Of a stretch of DNA of 64,000 nucleotides, positions 41,319 through 51,011 are shown piece after piece. This DNA comes from Planctomycetota bacterium (GTDB lineage: Bacteria > Planctomycetota > JAJSAM01 > JAJVHW01). Made by a program: the position numbers and the translations under genes. How positions within the stretch are numbered: position 1 is the first letter of the stretch; each line of letters starts with the position of its first letter. The notes under the pieces are model-generated. The model did not search any database, was not told the DNA's origin, and saw nothing but the letters and a program-made list of their open reading frames with translations. The stretch is from contig JAJFFG010000005.1 of the NCBI GenBank assembly GCA_021776825.1, forward strand, positions 1 through 64,000, in the 5' to 3' direction.

Positions 41319-44285
41319 GTGTCGCACGCGCGGATCCTGGCTGCCGCAGCTGCCCTCGTTCTGGGTGCCGTGGTTGCCGTCGGTGGTGAGATCGAGGTAT
41401 TCGTCCCGAATGCGCACTCGCTGACGGGACGGCTGCCTCCGGGCGGTGAGCACTACATCCCGCTGGACCTTCCGGCGGGGACGTCGCTCTCGTTCCAGTA
41501 CCGCGCGGACAAGAAGGCAGACAAGGCGAACGCCCTGCTGCCGGTCGCCGTCCTGGTCGGTCCCGACGGCGCGGACCTCGACATTCCGACCGCGTTGATC
41601 AAGGACAAGAAGGGCTTCGACGTGAAGAAGCTCGTGATCGACGTCAGCGGGCGGCACATCCTCGTCCTGCGCGGACGTGACGCCGCCGGCGGACCGTACG
41701 CGCTGAAGGTGAAGGCCAAGTTCCCGAAGAGCTACGCCGGCACGTTCGACGGCAATGGCGTGGATCTCGAGATCCCGTTCCCCGCGGACACCGATGCCGC
41801 GATCAAGGCCACGGTGAAGGGCGCCAAGGGCGGCGCTGTGCCGACGACGGCTCGGCTGCGTCAGCCCGACGGCAACGCGTTCGGCGCGTCGAAGTTCAAG
41901 CAGAAGAAGACCAGTTTCAGTGCGAGCGGTTTCTCGCCGAACGCCGGCTTCGGCACGTACGTCCTCACGTTCGACGTGAGCCGCGAGACGGCGCTCCTCG
42001 ATCGCACGTTCTCGTACAAGATCGTCGTCAAACTGCCGAAGGTCGCGAAGGCCAAACTCGAGTACACGAACGACATCGTCGTCGCCCCGTTGGTCACCTC
42101 GATCGTTCCGAGCGTCGTTGACGTCCGTTCCGACCCGATCCAGATGACCGTGCAGGGCCGCTTCTTCCAGCCCGGTGCGACGGTCTTCCTGCGCAAGGGT
42201 GGCGAGCTCGACTGGATCCCCGAGGGACAGATCGTGACCGGCGCGTCGATCACGACGCCCATCCGCACTCTGTCGCGAGCTCCGGGCTTCTGGGACGTCA
42301 TCTCGAGCAATCCGTCCGGAGGTCAGACCCTCCGCAACGGCGCCCTACTGGTGCGACCCCCGACGCCGACCGTGCTGACCGTCGATCCGACGTTCACCTC
42401 GGACGATCGCACGTCCACCGCAATCGAGCTCACCGGTGCGCAACTCTCGAACTCCACCGAGGTCACGCTCCGCCGCGACCTCCCGGGCGGCGGCGAGGAA
42501 GTCATCACCCCGAGCAACGTGGTCGACGCGGCGAGCGGGGGCATCAACGTCACGTTCAGCCCGTTCCGGCGCTCGCTCGGCACGTACGACATCGTGGTCA
42601 CGAACCCGGGACCCATTGGGGTGCCGAACTCGGCGACGACCACCGCTTCGGACGTCTTCGAAATCCGCAATGCCCCGCCGACGCTCACCGCCGCGACACC
42701 GGATCGTCACTTGGCCGGTGGCACGTTCACGATGACGATCGACGGCGCCGAGATCGACGACGGCGCGTCGGCACGTCTACGCCGGACGGGACAGAGCGAC
42801 GTCCAGGGCACGTTCGAGACGGTGCTGGACGACGGCGCCCAGATGACGGTGCGCTTCGACATGGATGGCCAGAGCGTCGGGTTCTGGGATCTCCTGGTCG
42901 AGAACCCCGATCTGCAGCAGGCGTCGCTCACCGAGGTCTTCGGCGTGACCGCGGACGACTCGATGAGCCTCTCGCAGAAGGTCCTCGGTGAGCCGTCGAT
43001 CTCGATCGCCGAAGAGCACGACCTTGGGCTCATCGTCTGGATGGAGACGGACGAGACGGCAACGACGGGGTCCGACTGGGACATCCGCGGTCGTCGCTTC
43101 GACGCGAAGCTGAACCAGTGGCAGGGCGGGACGTTCACGATCTCGACCGGGAGCAAGGGCGCCCGATCGAAGCGCACGGTCTCGGCGTCGTACAACCCGG
43201 CCGTCGACCAGTGGCTCGTGGTCTGGACCGAGCTCACGTTCGTCCAGTCGATCAACGAGAAGGTCCGCGCGCTCCTCAACCCGGTGTCGGGCGACGTGTA
43301 TCAGGTCTACGGTCGTCGCGTCGACACGGACGGCGGGCTCGTCGGGGCCGAGATCGACTTCATCGACGGCTCGCTGTCAGCCACAGGTAGTGGGCAGGTC
43401 TACGACCAGTTCGAGTACTCGTTCCCGGAGGTCCACTACGCGCCGTGGGACGACAACTGGTACCTGATCATGTCGCAGCAGTGGGACAACCTGTCCCTTC
43501 GGCCCGACAACTCGCTCACTGACGACTTCGACGTGTTCGTGTGGCGTCTGCCCAAGGACAACCCGCGGCTCGACCCAGGGTTCCACCTCGCGATCCACAC
43601 GACGCAGAACCACGAGGGCGAGGGCGCGGCCTGTGTCAACGATGACGCCGACCGCTTCCTGATCGTGGCCTCGAGCGACTCGCGGCAGCTCACCGTGACG
43701 AGCCCGCGCGAGATCGAGGCCAAGTGGGTGACCGCCGGCGCCGCCACGCTCCCAGGCTCAGGTGGCAGCACCGCGAGCCCGTCGGGCGTCGTTCAGGTCA
43801 CGAGCCGTGGGGGGAGCGAGGTGAAGGACTTCACGATCCCGCGCTGCGCGTACAACCCGGACGACAAGGAGTACCTCGTCGTCTACGAGCGCATCGACGA
43901 GGGCGGCTCGAACAAGAAGGAGATCCGCGCTCGGCGCCTGGACTCGACGCAGGAGTCGACGCTCGGCTCGGAGATCGTGATCGCCGAGAGCGCGACCATC
44001 GATCAGATCCTGCCGCGTGTGGTCTACAACTCCGTCGCGGGCGAGTACCTCGTCACGTGGACGCACGACGCCGGCGGTTCGGCGCGTGCTCGTGGGCAGC
44101 GCGTCACGGGCGGTACCGACACCCTCAGTGGCAGCGCGATCGACTTCGGGTCGGCGGGCAGCGGACTGCCCTGCGTCGCGGTCGACACCGCGCGCGGTTC
44201 GTACACCCGTGTGTTCGTGACGAGCCTCTCCGCGGTCGGCGCCGATCGCGCGGGGACCGGGTTCCGACTCGAGATCTTCGAGTAG
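41319..44285 (+). CDS. Large secreted protein with pre-peptidase-like and IPT/TIG-like domains
   Basis: 988 residues. A signal peptide (ILAAAAALVLGAVVAVGG) is followed by beta-sandwich domains: one like bacterial pre-peptidase C-terminal domains (LPPGGEHYIPLDLPAGTSLSF), a related second, then several IPT/TIG-like immunoglobulin domains (APLVTSIVPSVVDVRSDPIQMTVQGRFF is one start, by position about 245). The last third contains repeated segments of the type YNPAVDQWLVVWTE, YAPWDDNWYLIM and YNSVAGEYLVTWTHD, like beta-propeller blades. Probably a cell-surface or secreted adhesin-like protein. The GTG at 41319 has GGAGG at good spacing; a GTG six bases earlier is also possible. Confidence 0.8.
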   Translation: MSHARILAAAAALVLGAVVAVGGEIEVFVPNAHSLTGRLPPGGEHYIPLDLPAGTSLSFQYRADKKADKANALLPVAVLVGPDGADLDIPTALIKDKKGFDVKKLVIDVSGRHILVLRGRDAAGGPYALKVKAKFPKSYAGTFDGNGVDLEIPFPADTDAAIKATVKGAKGGAVPTTARLRQPDGNAFGASKFKQKKTSFSASGFSPNAGFGTYVLTFDVSRETALLDRTFSYKIVVKLPKVAKAKLEYTNDIVVAPLVTSIVPSVVDVRSDPIQMTVQGRFFQPGATVFLRKGGELDWIPEGQIVTGASITTPIRTLSRAPGFWDVISSNPSGGQTLRNGALLVRPPTPTVLTVDPTFTSDDRTSTAIELTGAQLSNSTEVTLRRDLPGGGEEVITPSNVVDAASGGINVTFSPFRRSLGTYDIVVTNPGPIGVPNSATTTASDVFEIRNAPPTLTAATPDRHLAGGTFTMTIDGAEIDDGASARLRRTGQSDVQGTFETVLDDGAQMTVRFDMDGQSVGFWDLLVENPDLQQASLTEVFGVTADDSMSLSQKVLGEPSISIAEEHDLGLIVWMETDETATTGSDWDIRGRRFDAKLNQWQGGTFTISTGSKGARSKRTVSASYNPAVDQWLVVWTELTFVQSINEKVRALLNPVSGDVYQVYGRRVDTDGGLVGAEIDFIDGSLSATGSGQVYDQFEYSFPEVHYAPWDDNWYLIMSQQWDNLSLRPDNSLTDDFDVFVWRLPKDNPRLDPGFHLAIHTTQNHEGEGAACVNDDADRFLIVASSDSRQLTVTSPREIEAKWVTAGAATLPGSGGSTASPSGVVQVTSRGGSEVKDFTIPRCAYNPDDKEYLVVYERIDEGGSNKKEIRARRLDSTQESTLGSEIVIAESATIDQILPRVVYNSVAGEYLVTWTHDAGGSARARGQRVTGGTDTLSGSAIDFGSAGSGLPCVAVDTARGSYTRVFVTSLSAVGADRAGTGFRLEIFE

Positions 44286-44309
44286 CCGGAGCGAGTCGGC
44301 ACGGCGCTC

Positions 44310-44981
44310 TCAGAGATCCCAGGGCAGCCGGAGGAGCAATCCTCCGGCGCCCAGGTTCTCGTAGGACGAACGCGCTTCCGGCGGAACGTCGGCCACCCAC
44401 ACGAACGCGCCGCGTCGGCGGAGCTGCGGCACGAGCACGTCGCGCACGCGCTGCGGAGACGTCGTCGCCGCCGAGACCATCAGGTCGTCGGCGTCGGAGG
44501 CAGCCCGGGCCAGGTTCGGCGCACGTCGTCGCAGTCTGGAACGGATGCTGGTCCCCGCATCGAGCTCCCTCGCGGAAGGCAGGTCGCCGGCGTCCCGTCG
44601 CAGCCACTTGCCGATGCGCGTCGACGGCACGACGACCAGATAGCGCCGGCGGAGTTCCGCCGGACCCTCGCTACCCAGGATGCCGAGCCCGCCTGCCAGC
44701 GAGGAGATGACGTCGGTCTTCGCGATGCGCACAACCAGCCCGAGGGACGCGCGATGCGCCGCAAGCATCACCTCCTCGAGCGAGGGGGCTCCGTCAGCGG
44801 AAGCCCCGCACGGATGGACGACCGCCCAGCCCTGTGGTCCCAACCACGCGCGCACCGCCAGTCGATCCGCACCGGCGGCCGAGGCCCACGTCACGAGCGA
44901 CTCCGCGCTCGGACAGGGCGTCTCGATCTCCGTCGACGGGAACACGGGGTCCGCCACGATCAGTGACCGGTCGGTGTTCAT
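44310..44981 (-). CDS. Hypothetical protein, weakly GDPD-like
   Basis: 223 residues with no signal peptide or membrane segment. The arrangement GADRLAVRAWLGPQGWAVVH near the start, a central strand-rich part (YLVVVPSTRIGKWL) and the C-terminal LGAGGLLLRLPWDL loosely follow the strands of glycerophosphodiester phosphodiesterase TIM barrels. Their catalytic acidic residues are not evident, so the assignment is speculative. The ATG at 44981 lies 24 bp after the end of the alpha/beta hydrolase gene on the same strand. Confidence 0.6.
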   Translation of the reverse strand: MNTDRSLIVADPVFPSTEIETPCPSAESLVTWASAAGADRLAVRAWLGPQGWAVVHPCGASADGAPSLEEVMLAAHRASLGLVVRIAKTDVISSLAGGLGILGSEGPAELRRRYLVVVPSTRIGKWLRRDAGDLPSARELDAGTSIRSRLRRRAPNLARAASDADDLMVSAATTSPQRVRDVLVPQLRRRGAFVWVADVPPEARSSYENLGAGGLLLRLPWDL

Positions 44982-45005
44982 GCGTTGGCGGTCATGTGTC
45001 GGCAG

Positions 45006-45881
45006 TCACGCATCGACGAGTCGTCCGCCGGCGTGCGCGTCGACCTCGGCCAGGAAGGGCTCGAGCGCGTCGCGGCACACGCGTGCGTGGGAGATGAACG
45101 GCACGTGCCCCGCCGAATCCAATTCGACGACGCGCGAGCGTGGGATGCGGGCGAGCGTCCGCGCGGCCCGTGGTGGGATCGCGCGGTCACGCCCGCCGTG
45201 GATGACCAGAGTGGGGGCGTCGATCTCGCCCAGGCGACTGCGCAGGTCCACGCCGCCGCGTCGACGCAGTGCCGTCACCAAGCGTTCGCCGTACGCCTTC
45301 GTGCGATGCCGCATCTGCTGCCGGAGCGCCTCGTTGACGGGGCTTCCGGCGGGGGCGTCCGCCGATCCTGGGATCAACACGCGCGGGAGAATACGCGGGT
45401 ACGAGCGACGGGGGATCAGTCCGTGCATCCTCGCGGCGCACCGAACGCCGAGCCCGACCTCGCGCCAGCTCGCGGTCGTCCCGAACAGCACGAGACCGGC
45501 GACGCGTGACGGATCGAGCAGAGCGGCGGTCAGCGCGATCAGACCGCCGAGCGACGCTCCGCCGAGGATCAGGGGCCCCGAGCAGCCCGCGAGCGAGGCG
45601 TCCTCGAGCGCGAGCCGCGCCACCCCCTCGAGGTCATCCCCTGGCGGCAGCCGATTCGGCGGGTTCCAGAACGCCACGCGGCGGGCGGTCGCCAACGGGG
45701 CCAGCTCGGAGAACGAGCGGCCGTCGAGGCCGAACCCGGGAGCGAGGAAGAACGGTGTGCCGTCGCCGTGGGAGATCTCGGGGAGCCAGACGGACGCGGT
45801 GCGCTCACCGGTCGCGTCACGACCGGCCGGAAGCGTCTCGCAGCGCAACCCGTCGCCCACCACGCCGGGAGGATACGCCAT
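45006..45881 (-). CDS. Alpha/beta hydrolase
   Basis: 291 residues. Catalytic triad candidates are Ser in LGGASLGGLIAL (nucleophile elbow G-x-S-x-G), Asp in VIHGGRDRAIPP and His in LDSAGHVPF. The oxyanion-hole strand reads PFFLAPGFGLDG. No signal peptide. The substrate is unknown; it could be a small-ester or lactone hydrolase. The ATG at 45881 avoids overlap with the divergent queA gene; longer starts would run into it and add proline-rich sequence. Confidence 0.85.
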   Translation of the reverse strand: MAYPPGVVGDGLRCETLPAGRDATGERTASVWLPEISHGDGTPFFLAPGFGLDGRSFSELAPLATARRVAFWNPPNRLPPGDDLEGVARLALEDASLAGCSGPLILGGASLGGLIALTAALLDPSRVAGLVLFGTTASWREVGLGVRCAARMHGLIPRRSYPRILPRVLIPGSADAPAGSPVNEALRQQMRHRTKAYGERLVTALRRRGGVDLRSRLGEIDAPTLVIHGGRDRAIPPRAARTLARIPRSRVVELDSAGHVPFISHARVCRDALEPFLAEVDAHAGGRLVDA

Positions 45882-45932
45882 CGGCAGCGGAAGCGGTGGT
45901 GGCAGAGGGGCGTGGCGAGATACCTTCCCGCC

Positions 45933-47000
45933 GTGCGGACCGACGACTTCGACTACCACCTGCCGACCGAACTGATTGCGCAGGAGCCGGCGCCGAAGCG
46001 CGCCGATGCGCGGCTGCTCGCGGTCGACCGTTCGACGGGCGGTCTACGCCACCTCGGCATTCGCGACCTGGTCGACGAGCTCCGCGAGGGCGACCTGCTC
46101 GTCACCAACGACACGCGCGTGATCCCAGCGCGACTGCACGGGCGGCGTGACACGGGCGGCAAGGCCGAGCTCCTGCTGCTCGCACCGACGGCGGACGGCG
46201 ACGTCTGGGACGCCATGGTGCGCTGCGGCGGGTCACTTCGCGCGGGAGAGCGGATCGACGTGCGCCACGGCGCGGCCAGCGGAGTCGTCGAGTTCCTCGC
46301 GGCTCCTGAAGGCGGTCGCTGCCGGGTGCGCGGCGTCGACGAGCCGCTGACCGACGTGATGACGCGCTGCGGCAAGCTGCCGCTCCCGCCGTACATCCGA
46401 CGCGATGTCGAGGACACGCGGGACGACGACGACTCGGAGCGGTATCAGACCGTGTTCGCGCGCGAGCCAGGAGCGGTCGCCGCTCCGACGGCCGGCCTGC
46501 ACCTCGGTGCCGGCCTGCTGGACACGCTGGCCGAGCGCGGCGTGCGCCACGTCTCGCTGACGCTGCACGTCGGTCCGGGCACGTTCCAGCCAGTGCGCAC
46601 GGAGGACCTGGACCAGCACGAGATGCACTCCGAGTCGTTCGCGATTCCGGCCGAGGTCGCCGAGGCCGTGCGAGCGACGCGCGCGGCACGCGGTCGCATC
46701 GTCGCCGTTGGGACCACGACGGTGCGCGCGCTCGAGGCGTCGGCGGCGGGATCGACGGACGGATTGCCCGCCGCCGGTGCCGCTGACACGGCGCTCTTCA
46801 TCCGGCCCGGCTACCGGTTCTGCGTTGTCGACGCGCTCCTGACCAACTTCCACCTGCCGCGCTCGACGCTGCTCTGTCTCGTCAGCGCGTTCGCGAGTCG
46901 CGAGCGCGTACTCGACGCGTACCGGACGGCCGTCGCCGAGCGCTACCGCTTCTACAGCTACGGCGATGCCATGCTCATCGCCGGGCCGTCTGCGACTTAG
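45933..47000 (+). CDS. queA: tRNA preQ1(34) S-adenosylmethionine ribosyltransferase-isomerase
   Basis: 355 residues. Transfers and isomerises the ribose of SAM to preQ1 in tRNA, giving epoxyqueuosine. Family blocks are DFDYHLPTELIAQEPAPKR at the start, LVTNDTRVIPARL, GKLPLPPYI, PTAGLHLGAGLL, LHVGPGTFQPV, GTTTVRALE and LLTNFHLPRSTLL. A GTG at 45933 begins VRTDDFDYHLP. The TAG stop (46998-47000) is completed by the first base of an inserted element. Confidence 0.95.
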   Translation: MRTDDFDYHLPTELIAQEPAPKRADARLLAVDRSTGGLRHLGIRDLVDELREGDLLVTNDTRVIPARLHGRRDTGGKAELLLLAPTADGDVWDAMVRCGGSLRAGERIDVRHGAASGVVEFLAAPEGGRCRVRGVDEPLTDVMTRCGKLPLPPYIRRDVEDTRDDDDSERYQTVFAREPGAVAAPTAGLHLGAGLLDTLAERGVRHVSLTLHVGPGTFQPVRTEDLDQHEMHSESFAIPAEVAEAVRATRAARGRIVAVGTTTVRALEASAAGSTDGLPAAGAADTALFIRPGYRFCVVDALLTNFHLPRSTLLCLVSAFASRERVLDAYRTAVAERYRFYSYGDAMLIAGPSAT

Positions 47001-47268
47001 ACGCTGTTTCAGAACTCCCCGCGGCCACGATCGTTCGAGGCCGCAGTGGAGCAAGGCGGACGGAGGAAGGCAGGTCCGCGATGTCCTGGTGACGACGTCC
47101 AACGCCGCGCCGCGATGGCCTCGGACGACCCGAAGGGCGCGCCTCCGGAGGCTCGTCTGCTGTGTTGGATCTCCTCCACAACCGGAAGGGGGGTGCGTTC
47201 GTCGATCCGCCTTGCATCCAAGCCTCCGGTGACGCGTCGTGGCCGTGGCGAGTTCTGAAACAGCGTCT
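47000..47268. mobile_element. 269-bp terminal-inverted-repeat element between queA and ligA
   Basis: The left end GACGCTGTTTCAGAACTC is repeated as a reverse complement at the right end, and the inverted match extends to about 30 bp with two differences. TTA directly outside both ends (46997-46999 and 47269-47271) is a probable 3-bp target duplication. The interior contains no intact transposase. Removing the element and one TTA leaves the sequence ACTTAGACTGCG, so queA would end at the same TAG. This resembles MITEs derived from IS5-type elements. Confidence 0.82.
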
Positions 47269-47281
47269 TAGACTGCGTTCG

Positions 47282-49333
47282 ATGTCCGACGACGTTCCCG
47301 CCGACGTACCGCCCGAGATCGCCGCCCGCGCCGCCGAGCTGCGCGCGTCGCTCGTCGAGGCCAATCGCCGCTACTACGAGCACGCCGATCCGCTGCTGTC
47401 GGACTTTGAGTTCGACGAGCAGTTGCGCGAACTCCAGGCGCTCGAGACCGAGTACTCCGCGCTCGCCACGGACGACTCCCCGACTCGGACCGTGGGCTTC
47501 ACGGCGTCGTCGCTGTTCGCCCCGGTCACACATCGACGGCCGATGTTGTCGCTCGCCAACACGATCTCGGCCGAGGAGCTGGCGGCGTGGCACAAGTCCA
47601 TGGCGGAGTTCGACGAAGGTGCCGACTTCGAGCCGAGCTTCACGATCGAACCCAAGGTCGACGGTGTTGCGCTGGAGGTCGTCTACGAGCAAGGCCGCCT
47701 CACGGTCGGTTCGACGCGCGGTGACGGGACGACGGGCGAGGACATCACAGCCAACGTGCGGACGATCGGTGCACTGCCGCGCACGCTGAACGGCGACGCG
47801 GTGCCGTCGCTCCTCGAGGTGCGCGGCGAGGTCTACATGACCAAGGCCGACTTCGCCGACCTGAACGCACAGCTTGTCGCCGCCGGTGAGGAGCCGAAGG
47901 CGAACCCGCGCAACACGACCGCGGGATCGCTCAAACAGAAGGACCCGCGAGTGACGGCGGCGCGTCCACTCACCGTGATGATCTACGGTCTCGGCGAGGT
48001 CGAGTGGGGTGACGACCAGCCGGCGTCGTGGAGCGAGGCGCGGGCACGTCTCGCGGCTCTCGGCTTGCCCGTGGCGCCGGACGATCTGTTCGAGCAGACC
48101 GCGGACGCGGACGCGCTCGGCGACCTCGTCCTCGGGTTCCAGGAGCGCCGCGACGAGCTGGCGTTCGAGATCGACGGTGCCGTGGTCAAGGTCGACGAGT
48201 ACGCGCTCCGTCGTCGACTCGGCTCTCGATCGCGCAGTCCGCGCTGGGCGGTGGCGTACAAGTTCCCGCCGCGCGAGGGCCGGACCGTGGTCGAGGAGAT
48301 CATCGTGTCGGTGGGGCGGACCGGAGCGCTGACGCCGGTCGCGGTGCTGAAGCCGCTCCCGCTCGGCGGCGTGACCGTCACGCACACGACACTGCACAAC
48401 CGCAACGAGATCGAGCGCCTGGGTGTTCGGGTCGGCGACACCGTGGTGGTGATTCGTGCCGGTGACGTCATCCCGAAGGTCGTCCAGGTGCAGACGGAGC
48501 TGCGGCCCGAGGGCTCGGTGCCGTTTGTTTGGCCGGACGAGTGTCCCGTCTGTGCCGCGTCCGTCGACGCCGCCGAGGGCGAGCCGCTCTCCTACTGCAC
48601 GAACATCGCCTGCCCCGCGCAGGTCAAGGGGCGCCTGCTGCACTTCGGCTCGCGGCGCGCCATGGACCTCGAGGGCCTCGGTGACCGGATCGTCGAGCAA
48701 CTCGTCGATGTCGTCGGATTGACCGACCCGTCCGGTCTCTATCGTCTCACGCTCGAACAGCTCACGGAGCTGGACCGCATGGGCGAACGCAGCGCTGCGA
48801 ACCTGATCGCGGTGATCGAGGCGTCGCGGACAAGACCGTTGGCGCGCTTCCTGTACGGACTGGGCATTCGGCACGTCGGGGAGTCGGGCGGACGCGACCT
48901 GGCGGAGCACTTCAGCACGCTGGAGCGCGTCCGCGCCGCGGAGGTCGAGGAGATGGCGGACGTGCCGGGGATCGGCGATGTCGTCGCGGAGAGCGCGCAC
49001 CGCTTCTTCCGCGAGCCCCAGAACGTGGCGATCCTCGACGCGTTCCTCGCCGCGGGTGTCGCGCCGGCGCCCGCTGCAGAGCGCAGCACCGAGGGACCCT
49101 TCGTGGGCAAGACCGTGGTGTTCACGGGCAACTTCGTCACGATGACGCGCGACGAGGCCAAGGCGATCGTGCGCCGCATGGGCGGCAAGGCGTCGGGTTC
49201 GGTCTCGAAGAAGACCGATCTCGTCGTGGCCGGCCCGGGCGCGGGGAGCAAACTCGCCAAGGCCGAAAAACTCGAACTCGAGATCATCGACGAGGAGGCG
49301 TTCCGCGCGCTCGTCGACGGAGCCGACGCATGA
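47282..49333 (+). CDS. ligA: NAD-dependent DNA ligase
   Basis: 683 residues. Seals nicks in duplex DNA with NAD as the AMP donor. The N-terminal Ia-like helices (RRYYEHADPLLSDFEFDEQL) and adenylation domain with KVDG (Lys125 nucleophile) come first, then the OB fold. A four-cysteine zinc finger (CPVC, then CTNIACPAQ), helix-hairpin-helix repeats and a C-terminal BRCT domain (GKTVVFTGNFVTMTRDEAK) follow. The start is 10 bp beyond the inserted element's target duplication, so ligA's original promoter or queA coupling may have been changed by the insertion. The stop overlaps the next start by four bases. Confidence 0.96.
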   Translation: MSDDVPADVPPEIAARAAELRASLVEANRRYYEHADPLLSDFEFDEQLRELQALETEYSALATDDSPTRTVGFTASSLFAPVTHRRPMLSLANTISAEELAAWHKSMAEFDEGADFEPSFTIEPKVDGVALEVVYEQGRLTVGSTRGDGTTGEDITANVRTIGALPRTLNGDAVPSLLEVRGEVYMTKADFADLNAQLVAAGEEPKANPRNTTAGSLKQKDPRVTAARPLTVMIYGLGEVEWGDDQPASWSEARARLAALGLPVAPDDLFEQTADADALGDLVLGFQERRDELAFEIDGAVVKVDEYALRRRLGSRSRSPRWAVAYKFPPREGRTVVEEIIVSVGRTGALTPVAVLKPLPLGGVTVTHTTLHNRNEIERLGVRVGDTVVVIRAGDVIPKVVQVQTELRPEGSVPFVWPDECPVCAASVDAAEGEPLSYCTNIACPAQVKGRLLHFGSRRAMDLEGLGDRIVEQLVDVVGLTDPSGLYRLTLEQLTELDRMGERSAANLIAVIEASRTRPLARFLYGLGIRHVGESGGRDLAEHFSTLERVRAAEVEEMADVPGIGDVVAESAHRFFREPQNVAILDAFLAAGVAPAPAAERSTEGPFVGKTVVFTGNFVTMTRDEAKAIVRRMGGKASGSVSKKTDLVVAGPGAGSKLAKAEKLELEIIDEEAFRALVDGADA

Positions 49334-50262
49334 GACATCTCGCACTCGCCGCCGCTCTCCTCGCGGGTCTCATCGTGGCGCTCGCCGGTTGCGGCGACGC
49401 CCCGCCGGAACTACGACTCCGCCCGACTCCGGGCCGCGAACTCGTCTACGACGCCCACCGCGTCGACGACTGGGCCGACGCCGAGCTCGGCTTCGGCGGT
49501 GTTCTCGCGAGCGACGCGCGGCTGCGTCTGACCTGCTTGGAGGCCGTCAAGGGCCGCGGCACGTACGAGGTCGTCGTGGAGCGGCTGGTGGTGTCGAGCC
49601 CCGAGCGGTTCGGCGTGCACCTCGATACGGCGACCGCCGAGCCCGATCCCGCCGATCGTCACGGAACGGGCGACGTTGCGCGTCGCCTTGTCCGACGCCG
49701 TGGAGAACTCGTCATCGGCGCGAACGGCGGTGCCTCCGAGCCGGAGGCGGATCGCGAACTGCGCGAGATCCTCCGCGAGTGGGGCCAGTCGGGTGCTGGA
49801 ACGTCCGTTGCTGGGACGTCCGGTGTGGGGAGACGGCCAGCGATGATGCTCCTCGACGAGATGCTCGACGGACCGCGCGTCGCTGCGCGCTGGATGCAGA
49901 CGTGCGGGCGCTTGTTGCCGAGCGAGGCCCGGCCCGAGCTCCCCGCGACGTGGACGATCGACCTCGCTCCCATCCCCTCGCGCGCCGGCAATCTGGCGAT
50001 CTCCATGGAGGTCACGGCCATTCGCGCAGGCGAGCGCTTGGTCACGATCTCGGCGAAGTGCGAGCCGACGCTCGAGGCCGCGGCACCGGATGCCGTCGTC
50101 GACTACGAGTCCGGCACGCTGAAGATGACGCTGCAGCTCGACATCGAGCAGGGCGTCGTGCGCGACTACACCGAGCAGGCGCGCTTCGTGTTCCGCAAGC
50201 GGGACGCGGAGAAGACCGTGATGCCCGTCAGTTGGGAGCGCTCGCTCACGCTGGTCGATTGA
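49330..50262 (+). CDS. Lipoprotein of unknown function
   Basis: 310 residues starting with a lipoprotein signal (LLAGLIVALAGC, lipidated Cys21). The mature part is predicted beta-rich with alternating charged strands (RLRLTCLEAVKGRGTYEVVV, then GTLKMTLQLDIEQGVV). This resembles secreted planctomycetal proteins of unknown function whose internal halves repeat the same kind of strand. A short low-complexity stretch (GAGTSVAGTSGVG) lies in the middle. Its ATG overlaps the ligA stop (ATGA), and its end overlaps the convergent thiE by 17 bases. Confidence 0.75.
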   Translation: MRHLALAAALLAGLIVALAGCGDAPPELRLRPTPGRELVYDAHRVDDWADAELGFGGVLASDARLRLTCLEAVKGRGTYEVVVERLVVSSPERFGVHLDTATAEPDPADRHGTGDVARRLVRRRGELVIGANGGASEPEADRELREILREWGQSGAGTSVAGTSGVGRRPAMMLLDEMLDGPRVAARWMQTCGRLLPSEARPELPATWTIDLAPIPSRAGNLAISMEVTAIRAGERLVTISAKCEPTLEAAAPDAVVDYESGTLKMTLQLDIEQGVVRDYTEQARFVFRKRDAEKTVMPVSWERSLTLVD

Positions 50263-50917
50263 GGGCGGACCGGATGGCCCGGGCCGCGGCCTCGGGGTCG
50301 GCGGCGCCGAGGATGCCCGAGCAGAGCGCGAGGCGCCGGAACCCGGCCGCCGCCGCAGCTTCCGCCCGTGCGACGTCCAGCCCTCCGATGCCGAACGCCG
50401 GGACCCCGGCCTCCTCCGCGTCGAGAGCCAGCGGCGCGAGTAGCTCCGGGCTCCCGACCGGGACGAAGCGGCCCTTCGTCGCGGTGGGGAACAGACTGCC
50501 GACGCCGACGTAGTCCGCGGCGTCGTCCAACGCTCCGCGGAGCTCGACTGCATCGTGCGTCGAGACGCCGAGGAGCACGGATGGGCCCAGGTGCTCTCGC
50601 GCCGCCGCGACGGGAGCATCCTCCTGACCGAGGTGCACGCCGTCGGCCTCGATCGTCCGCGCCAGGTCGATGCGATCGTTGACCACGAAGAGCGCCCCAT
50701 GACGTCGACAGAGGTCCCGCAGCGTCCGGGCGAGATCGAGGAGCGCCGCGTCGTCACCCCGCTTCTCGCGCAGCTGCACCATGTCCACCCCGCCGCGCAG
50801 GGCCCCCTCGACGGCGTCGAGCAGGGGCCGCGCGCCGATGCCCGGGGTCGCAATCAGGCACAGTCGCGCATCGGCCAGTCGCGTTCGCAGAGTGGGGGTG
50901 GAGGGGGAGCGGTTCAC
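50246..50917 (-). CDS. thiE: Thiamine-phosphate synthase
   Basis: 223 residues of a TIM barrel. Joins the thiazole phosphate and pyrimidine pyrophosphate halves of thiamine. Conserved blocks are VQLREK, FVVNDRIDLA, DGVHLGQED, LLGVSTHD, YVGVGSLFPTATK and PAFGIGGLD. The pyrophosphate-binding residues are present. It stands alone; no other thi gene and no recognisable TPP riboswitch lies in the 94-bp gap to the divergent gene at 51012. Confidence 0.92.
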   Translation of the reverse strand: MNRSPSTPTLRTRLADARLCLIATPGIGARPLLDAVEGALRGGVDMVQLREKRGDDAALLDLARTLRDLCRRHGALFVVNDRIDLARTIEADGVHLGQEDAPVAAAREHLGPSVLLGVSTHDAVELRGALDDAADYVGVGSLFPTATKGRFVPVGSPELLAPLALDAEEAGVPAFGIGGLDVARAEAAAAAGFRRLALCSGILGAADPEAAARAIRSALNRPA

Positions 50918-51011
50918 GCGGTGTCCTTCGATACGGTGTCCTTAGATGCCGGCGCGGTCCGGTTCGGATGCCACGTCATGATAGGATCGGACTGGATCCA
51001 TCGAGGTACAG

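Noticed and set aside
50918-51011. TPP riboswitch ahead of thiE
   Set aside because: The gap is only 94 bp and lacks the conserved CTGAGA and ACC-TTTGAACCTGA-type segments.
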